Assembly: GCA_963792915.1 (NCBI GenBank)
Contig: CAWBYD010000003.1
Span: forward strand, 620,001-684,000
From: Solirubrobacter sp963792915
Lineage (GTDB): Bacteria > Actinomycetota > Thermoleophilia > Solirubrobacterales > Solirubrobacteraceae
Direction: 5' to 3'
DNA: 64,000 nucleotides
Shown here: piece after piece, positions 60,301 through 64,000 of the stretch
Layout of the letters: each line of letters begins with the position of its first letter
Numbering within the stretch: the first letter of the stretch is position 1
The notes under the pieces: generated by a model
What the model was told of the DNA's origin: nothing
Databases searched by the model: none
Seen by the model: the letters and a program-made list of their open reading frames with translations, nothing else
Position numbers and translations under genes: made by a program

Positions 60301-61691
60301 ACTTCGTCATCCGCGTCGTGTCCGAGCTGAGCGCGATCACCGTCAACGGCCGCTCGCTCGCCGACCTGAGCCCGGCGATCGAGTTCCGCCCGGACCGCTT
60401 CTCCTACGACGTCGTGGTGCCCGACGGCATCAGCGGCGTCCCGGTCGTCGCGGCCGCCGCGCCGAACCCGGCGGCGACCGTCGCGGTCACGCAGGCGCCG
60501 TCGGTGCCGGGCTCCGCGACGATCACGGTCACCGGCCCCGACGCCAACATCGCGACCTACACCGTGAACTTCGCACGCGCGGCGGGGAGCGACGAGTTCG
60601 CCAGCGGCCTCGCCGGCCCGCAGTGGACGTGGGTGCGCCGCAGCCAGTACGGCGGGATGGTGGCGACGCCGGGTGCGCTGACGATCGTCCCCGAGGCGGG
60701 CGATCTCACGAGCTCGCCGGTCACGACGACCAACACCGCGAAGAACCTGCTCATCCAGCCCGCGCTCGGCGACTGGACGATCGAGTCCAAGCTCGACTTC
60801 AGCTTCGCCCCGCGCGCCGCCAACCAGCAGGCCGGCATCATCGCCTACGAGGACGACGACAACTACCTGCGCGTCGGCTGGGAGTTCACCGGGACGCCCG
60901 GCCAGCCGCAGATAACGCAGACGATCGAGGACAGCCGCTCGTGCTGCTACCCCGGTTTCGCGCAGGGCTCGGGACCGATCTCGCAGTCGCTGATCAACCT
61001 GCCGACGGCGGGCATCCTGACCGGCACCACCGTCTACCTGCGGATGCGCAAGCAGGGCGCGCGCTACACGACGTACTACTCGGCCGACGGCGTGGACTGG
61101 AAGCCGGTCTACGAGGTCGGATCGAGCCTGCGCAACGTCAAGGTCGGCGTGTACGCGTTCAACCGCGCCGGCACCACCAACGACCTCAGCGTCGCGTTCG
61201 ACTACTTCCGCATCAGCGGACAGACCTCGCCCGCGTCGATCCCCCCGAGCAGCCAGGACGGCGACGTCACCGGCACGGTGCCTGCCACGCTGGCGCTCTC
61301 GCTGGGCGGCCCGGCGGTCTTCGAGCCGTTCATCCCCGGCGTCGGGAGGGACTGCTTCGCGAGCACGACGGCGCAGGTGACCTCGAGCGCCGGTGACGCG
61401 GTGCTGAGCATCGGCGATCGCAGCGCGACCGCGCCGGGCCACTTGGTCAACGGCACCTTCGCGCTCCCGCGGGCGCTGCAGGCCCGCGCCCGCAAGTCCG
61501 ACACCACCGGCACGGCGTACAACGACGTCGGGTCCGCGGCCAGCCCGCTGAACCTGCTGAGCTGGAGTGCCCCGGTCGCCAACGATCCGGTCACGCTCGA
61601 GTTCAAGCAGTCGATCGGCGCCACCGACGGGCTGCGCACCGGCAACTACAGCAAGACGCTGACGCTGACGTTGTCGACCACGAATCCGTAG
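57342..61691 (+). CDS. Secreted GH3 beta-glucosidase/beta-xylosidase with accessory domains and WxL-like C-terminal domain
   Basis: 1449 residues with a strong ribosome site (GAGGAGGAG). Signal peptide in the first 36 residues. The GH3 barrel shows FYSPTMNLERDPRWGRNDET, TIKHYAANNSEVNRR and nucleophile Asp317 in GYVTSDCDAVFEM. The second GH3 domain (about 470-750) has EKSIVLLKNSTTTRKDG and WSSYNGQRKGDALARVLLGQ. FnIII-like (DSFTASVDVTNTGAAAGTDV), BIG2-like (RYASNRPDVVSVDAAGHIRT), cadherin-like and LamG/beta-xylosidase-C-like domains (DEFASGLAGPQWTWVRRSQY, about 1085-1300) follow. The final 139 residues (61272-61688) are the shared C-terminal domain. Long inserts in the barrel and the ConA-like module suggest a plant hemicellulose substrate. 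Confidence 0.93.
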   Translation: MSVHRVLPIAVAGTLCAIAIGAPLASGERARTAASAAATPIYLDPAYSPAERAADLVSRMTTAEKASQTISSRAPAIPRLGIRAYGQWNEALHGVSRSSLTDNANAVTLMNTTSYPIDQSMGASWDPGLVYRVASAIGDEAREVSPDNTLNLEFYSPTMNLERDPRWGRNDETYAEDPLLTSRLVSQFVDGMQGQDSNGKLLPAAGGFNKVLTTIKHYAANNSEVNRRTGSSDMDDRTLREYYTAAFRGVVQAAQPGSVMSSYNSINALSPAPTGGTSAKSPPDPNNPNGAPAAADPYLIDTLLRQTFGFKGYVTSDCDAVFEMTRSHHWTIPGWPSTLFARPVGPSTANGIGNNTERMALAQSAGEDSNCNTGFRDNFGYLNRLPEATDDEIRTLTDTYTVNDLDAAVQRLFTARIALGEFDDPNSVPWVTQARAQVPRGTWVNSDANAAVTETPQRLALAREAAEKSIVLLKNSTTTRKDGSTGKLLPLSVPSTGAPRIAVMGFPACPAVSTGTTAAVPAGAPVTSCPNNSNVYLGGYSSTQAASGQANIVPGFTGIKNAIQAINPNAVVEFWRGYTGTGSVIGSPTNTSLGTVDPAAVAAAAGYDAVVVYAGTDAATANEDTDRTALTLPGAQASLISQVAAANPNTVVYMETIGPVDVSSFEPGVSALLWSSYNGQRKGDALARVLLGQYDPSARTPSVWFQNVGQLPSVTDYGIRPAAGNPGRTYQYFSGVPAYPFGYGLSYTTFAYSPLRLDRHALTADDSFTASVDVTNTGAAAGTDVVQLYVTTPDAAPSLERPLKRLKGFETVALGAGETKTVSFTVSGRDLAFYDQNAGRWTVDPGTYGVQISRSSANADIQRQDTVSVSGTLTPTPAVVEVKPAMRGDAAREINRRTLFPEGVDVTPNLTVAMSDDTLYGYVRKELINNQRTSLSRDLPQSMTVRYASNRPDVVSVDAAGHIRTVSNGVAMLSASVTYNGVTKSTDFVIRVVSELSAITVNGRSLADLSPAIEFRPDRFSYDVVVPDGISGVPVVAAAAPNPAATVAVTQAPSVPGSATITVTGPDANIATYTVNFARAAGSDEFASGLAGPQWTWVRRSQYGGMVATPGALTIVPEAGDLTSSPVTTTNTAKNLLIQPALGDWTIESKLDFSFAPRAANQQAGIIAYEDDDNYLRVGWEFTGTPGQPQITQTIEDSRSCCYPGFAQGSGPISQSLINLPTAGILTGTTVYLRMRKQGARYTTYYSADGVDWKPVYEVGSSLRNVKVGVYAFNRAGTTNDLSVAFDYFRISGQTSPASIPPSSQDGDVTGTVPATLALSLGGPAVFEPFIPGVGRDCFASTTAQVTSSAGDAVLSIGDRSATAPGHLVNGTFALPRALQARARKSDTTGTAYNDVGSAASPLNLLSWSAPVANDPVTLEFKQSIGATDGLRTGNYSKTLTLTLSTTNP

Positions 61692-61702
61692 GGACGGGTG
61701 AC

Positions 61703-61734
61703 CGAGCCCCCGGGGCCTCGGCCTCGGGGGCTCG
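61703..61734 (+). terminator. Terminator of the GH3 gene
   Basis: Perfect 10-bp stem CGAGCCCCCG (61703-61712) and CGGGGGCTCG (61725-61734), 12-nt loop that can itself pair GGCC/GGCC. It starts 11 nt after the stop and lies before the convergent gene at 61753. Confidence 0.8.
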
Positions 61735-61752
61735 TCGAGGTGCGCGCGGCGA

Positions 61753-62022
61753 TCAGGCCGCGGCGGCGAACCAGATCTCGGGGCGGCCGTCGACGCCGGC
61801 CCGCTGCATCGCGTCCTTCAGCGCGGGCGAGGACGCGAAGGCCTCGGCCGCCTCGCTGCTGTCGAAGTCGTGCCAGACGGTGACGTCGTTCGGATCGCCC
61901 ACCGTCTGGAACACGGCCTTGCCGGTGACGCCCGCCGCGTCGCGCTCGGCCTCGATGCTGTCGTAGACCGGCCTCCATGCCCCGTAGTCGGCCACCCGGT
62001 GTCGTACGAACATGCGCACCAT
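61753..62022 (-). CDS. Small ABM-like (dimeric alpha-beta barrel) protein
   Basis: 89 residues. MVRMFVRHRVADYGAWRPVY, GKAVFQTVGDPNDVTVWHDF and AAEAFASSPALKDAMQRAGV follow the antibiotic-biosynthesis-monooxygenase/cyclase-like fold. GAGAGGAG is 8 nt before ATG 62022. It is divergent from a marR gene with a palindrome between the starts, a typical repressor-target pair. Natural substrate unknown. Confidence 0.82.
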   Translation of the reverse strand: MVRMFVRHRVADYGAWRPVYDSIEAERDAAGVTGKAVFQTVGDPNDVTVWHDFDSSEAAEAFASSPALKDAMQRAGVDGRPEIWFAAAA

Positions 62023-62040
62023 CAGGATCACTCCTCTCAG

Positions 62041-62061
62041 ACTGATACGCTCTGCATCAGT
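62041..62061. promoter_or_regulatory. Probable MarR operator
   Basis: Inverted repeat ACTGAT (62041-62046) N9 ATCAGT (62056-62061) between the divergent monooxygenase-like and marR starts. A shorter repeat GCAA-CGA-TTGC lies at 62069-62079 at the marR start. MarR proteins usually bind such 16-21 bp palindromes and repress both genes. Confidence 0.6.
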
Positions 62062-62075
62062 CGCATCCGCAACGA

Positions 62076-62576
62076 TTGCAATGGGGACACTTGCAGAGCG
62101 AAGTATCACTGTCAACCTCGAGTCCCGAAGGTCCCGCCGTCTGGCGCGCCTTCCTCGAGTCCGCCTGGGCGCTGATCGACATCCTCGACGCCGAGATGCA
62201 GGCCGAGCGCAAGCTCAGCCTGCGCTGGTACGACGTGCTCGTGCACCTCGAGGAGGCCGAGCAGGGGCTGCGGATGAGCGAGGTCGCCGACCGGATCCTC
62301 GCCAGCAAGAGCGGCCTCACGCGCGTCATCGACCGGATGGCGGAGGCCGGCGTCGTACGGCGCGAGCGACCGCCCGAGGACCGGCGCGTCGTCATGGTCT
62401 TCATCACGCCCGCGGGGCTCGAGGCCCTGCGCGAGGCGCGTGTCGTGCATCGGCGCGGGGTCCAGGAGCACTTCTTGGCGCACCTCGACGCGGGCGACCG
62501 GGTCGCGCTCAAGAAGGCGTTCGAGCAGATCCGCGACCACGTCCGCCCCTTGCGGCCCGGCCGCGTCACCGGCTGA
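62076..62576 (+). CDS. MarR-family transcriptional regulator
   Basis: About 166 residues; start is TTG 62076 or TTG 62091. Winged helix: LSLRWYDVLVHLEEAEQGLR, MSEVADRILASKSGLTRVID, RMAEAGVVRRERPPEDRRVV, MVFITPAGLEALREA, then a dimerisation helix (HFLAHLDAGDRVALKKAFEQ). The DRR wing tip is complete. Probably represses the divergent small monooxygenase-like gene and itself through the palindrome at 62041-62061. Confidence 0.92.
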   Translation: MQWGHLQSEVSLSTSSPEGPAVWRAFLESAWALIDILDAEMQAERKLSLRWYDVLVHLEEAEQGLRMSEVADRILASKSGLTRVIDRMAEAGVVRRERPPEDRRVVMVFITPAGLEALREARVVHRRGVQEHFLAHLDAGDRVALKKAFEQIRDHVRPLRPGRVTG

Positions 62577-63192
62577 CGCCGCGATCAATGGGCGGCTGGC
62601 GCGGACGCGTCGAACCCCTGCGCACAGCGCCAACCACCTCGCAGTGCTTCGTGAGGTACTGATCGCCAGCGTCTTGGCCGCTCGAGTGTTCGAGGGCATC
62701 GACGCCCGCACACTGCGCGACGAGGAACTACGCGCGTTCGCGGATCGCTTCCCGCTCGTGCGCGTTACGCTCGTCGAGCGTCGCAGTTCTCCCGGCGACC
62801 TGGCGTGGGTGTGGACGCCGCTCGCGGCGGCGGTCGCCGCTCTCGCGGTGCCGGAGCCGCTGAGCGCGCCGCGACGATCGCTGAGTTCAGGCGCAGCCGC
62901 GGGGCCGCTCTCGGCCGCGCACTTCTACTCAATGACGACACGCGCCCCTCGAGCGGCTCCACGGCCACGCCGCCTTGCGTGCCGGCGCGCACAAGCACGC
63001 GTGGCTCGCGTGGGCGGGAGCTACTTCGAGACCGTCCGATCCGGCTCGCGTCGCCGTGCTCGACGACGTCCGCCCACCGACCAGAGCTACCAACCGGTCG
63101 GGTCGAGACGTCATAGGCGCGGTTGGCACGCGGTCGAAGGGGTGCGCCGCTGGCGGACTTTCCTCGGGAGCGTGCTGGGCGAGCTGTGCCGA
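62577..63192. other. 616 bp without a supportable gene
   Basis: Protein-like scraps occur, for example VLREVLIASVLAARVFEGID on the plus strand from about 62644, and LERLHGHAALRAGAHKHAWL from about 62950 in another frame, but no frame keeps a family match, start and ribosome site together. Codon bias is weaker than in neighbouring genes. It looks like decayed coding sequence. Confidence 0.5.
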
Positions 63193-63519
63193 CTACGCCT
63201 TCCGCAGCCCGAGGCTGCGGGCGAGCTCTTCGCCGATCTCGAGGTCGTCGAGGCCAGCAGTCCCCGGGATGCAGATCGGGTGGACCCAGGCCAGGCGCGA
63301 CAGATCGCATCGCCGCCGCCGCGTCCACGAGCGCTGCGACCACCAGAGGCCGCTGTGGTCGACGTCGATGCCGAGCAGTTGCGGCCGATACGGGATCCTG
63401 CGGCCCGGGAGCACCTGCATGTGCGTGATCTCGTTGCGCGGGATCGGCGTGCCGCGACGGTGTGGCGCGAGGCCGTCGGGCGTGACGACCGCGATCGGCG
63501 GCCAGGCGTTGATGCACAT
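63193..63519 (-). CDS. PH-like membrane-associated protein, start uncertain
   Basis: 108 residues from ATG 63519. AWPPIAVVTPDGLAPHRRGT, PIPRNEITHMQVLPGRRIPY and LDDLEIGEELARSLGLRKA resemble bacterial PH-like (STM3941-type) proteins. The frame stays open upstream with FEITRPAPLGLRLAALALLV, a fitting hydrophobic N-terminus, but no ATG, GTG or TTG exists there, so the gene may be 5' damaged or the start misjudged. It follows the partial gene at 63611 on the same strand. Confidence 0.5.
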   Translation of the reverse strand: MCINAWPPIAVVTPDGLAPHRRGTPIPRNEITHMQVLPGRRIPYRPQLLGIDVDHSGLWWSQRSWTRRRRCDLSRLAWVHPICIPGTAGLDDLEIGEELARSLGLRKA

Positions 63520-63610
63520 CTTGATCCCGACGAGAAGCGCAAGCGCGGCCAGGCGCAGACCGAGAGGCGCGGGACGCGTGATCTCGAAGTCCGATCCCGA
63601 GCAGCAGCGC

Positions 63611-64000
63611 TTAGTGGGGGACCTTGATGGTGTAGGTCTTCTTGCCCGGGGCGAGCCAGCCGTTGCCGGAGAAGCGGACGGTCAGCCGCAGCGTCTTGAC
63701 GGTGCCGACCTTGGTCTTGGCGACGCTGAAGCTCTTGCTGTAGCGGCAGTGTTGGTTGAGCTTGGTGGAGCGGGCGGAGAGGAGGGTCTTGGCCTTGTTG
63801 AGGGTGAAGATGATGTCGCCGGCGCAGCCGAGCTTGGCGGCGACGCCGGGCGGGAGTTTGTATCCGCCTTTGAGTGGGATGACGATCCGGCCGCCTTGGC
63901 GTTTGGCCTGGGGTTTGGGCGTGTTGACCGGGACGGGCTTTTCGCGGTCGGCGGGTTGGGGGGCGACGGCGACCGCGGTTTCGGCGTCGCCTTGGTTGGC
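63611..64000 (-). CDS. C-terminal part of a secreted-type protein (5' end outside window)
   Basis: 129 residues are open to the window edge with no start codon. A Pro/Gln-rich linker (AVAPQPADREKPVPVNTPKP) is followed by a beta-rich domain: GGRIVIPLKGGYKLPPGVAA, LGCAGDIIFTLNKAKTLLSA, LNQHCRYSKSFSVAK, LRLTVRFSGNGWLAPGKKTY, ending TIKVPH. The Cys pair and F-x-Gly-Asn motif recur, as I remember, at the ends of secreted Thermoleophilia proteins. Function is unknown. The domain differs from the WxL-like one elsewhere in the window. Confidence 0.75.
   Translation of the reverse strand, partial: ANQGDAETAVAVAPQPADREKPVPVNTPKPQAKRQGGRIVIPLKGGYKLPPGVAAKLGCAGDIIFTLNKAKTLLSARSTKLNQHCRYSKSFSVAKTKVGTVKTLRLTVRFSGNGWLAPGKKTYTIKVPH

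Noticed and set aside
57483..61442. Minus-strand open frame of 1319 codons
   Set aside because: Antisense shadow of the GH3 gene, which has motifs, signal peptide, promoter and ribosome site.

Overview
The window is very GC-rich with strong third-position GC bias and looks like the chromosome of a soil actinobacterium. Gene content points to class Thermoleophilia (Solirubrobacterales: Conexibacter, Solirubrobacter and relatives), inferred from gene types rather than from a marker gene: Gly/Ala/Thr-rich secreted proteins sharing one C-terminal domain, LuxR-AAA regulators, GAF/PAS/PP2C phosphatases, Rv1355c-type fusions and a Tat-exported [NiFe] hydrogenase. No rRNA, tRNA, CRISPR array, insertion sequence or phage gene was recognised. 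Sigma-A-like promoters (TTGACR, N17-18, TANNNT) and GGAGG-type ribosome sites are visible in several places.

Layout. 1-1.4 kb: end of a sugar ABC transporter operon. 1.4-7 kb: two divergent secreted proteins (a ThuA/glucose-dehydrogenase-like protein and a double cupredoxin). 7-11.9 kb: minus-strand run of NDH-2, sugar-binding lipoprotein, histidine kinase and a DUF4097 protein. 12-15.4 kb: frameshifted SDR and a large LuxR regulator. 15.5-18.6 kb: three exported proteins, including a 43-residue peptide with four QTHA repeats and a protein with a possible caspase-like His/Cys pair. 18.6-26 kb: mixed metabolic genes (molybdopterin oxidoreductase, glycosyltransferase, short P450-like protein, frameshifted class IV aminotransferase, HIRAN protein, deleted carboxypeptidase). 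26-36.5 kb: TolB-like secreted protein, then a nine-gene minus-strand operon (DsbA-like, two flavin reductases, SsuD-like monooxygenase, five-part Dpp-type importer) next to an ArsR regulator and folD. 36.5-43.6 kb: DUF1707 protein, idi, pullulanase, signalling phosphatase, small conserved proteins. 43.6-47.7 kb: [NiFe] hydrogenase operon (small, large, cytochrome b, protease), divergent from an Rv1355c-type fusion. 49.9-55 kb: PilZ-GNAT protein and a 1214-residue secreted propeller/Ig/RTX protein. 55-62 kb: PNPOx-like protein, decayed PI-PLC-like membrane gene, 1449-residue GH3 glycosidase. 62-64 kb: divergent marR and monooxygenase pair, a decayed-looking stretch, and the 3' end of another secreted-protein gene.

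Functional themes are polysaccharide use (transporter, pullulanase, GH3), trace-energy respiration (NDH-2, Tat hydrogenase with cytochrome b), organosulfur scavenging with FMNH2 chemistry, and a large extracellular protein inventory. The most unusual signal is a 128-139 residue C-terminal domain ending TLSTTTP or TLSTTNP on four unrelated exported proteins; it resembles firmicute WxL domains in layout and may be an undescribed surface-attachment module. At least four genes carry apparent +1 frameshifts, so some pseudogene calls may be sequencing errors.
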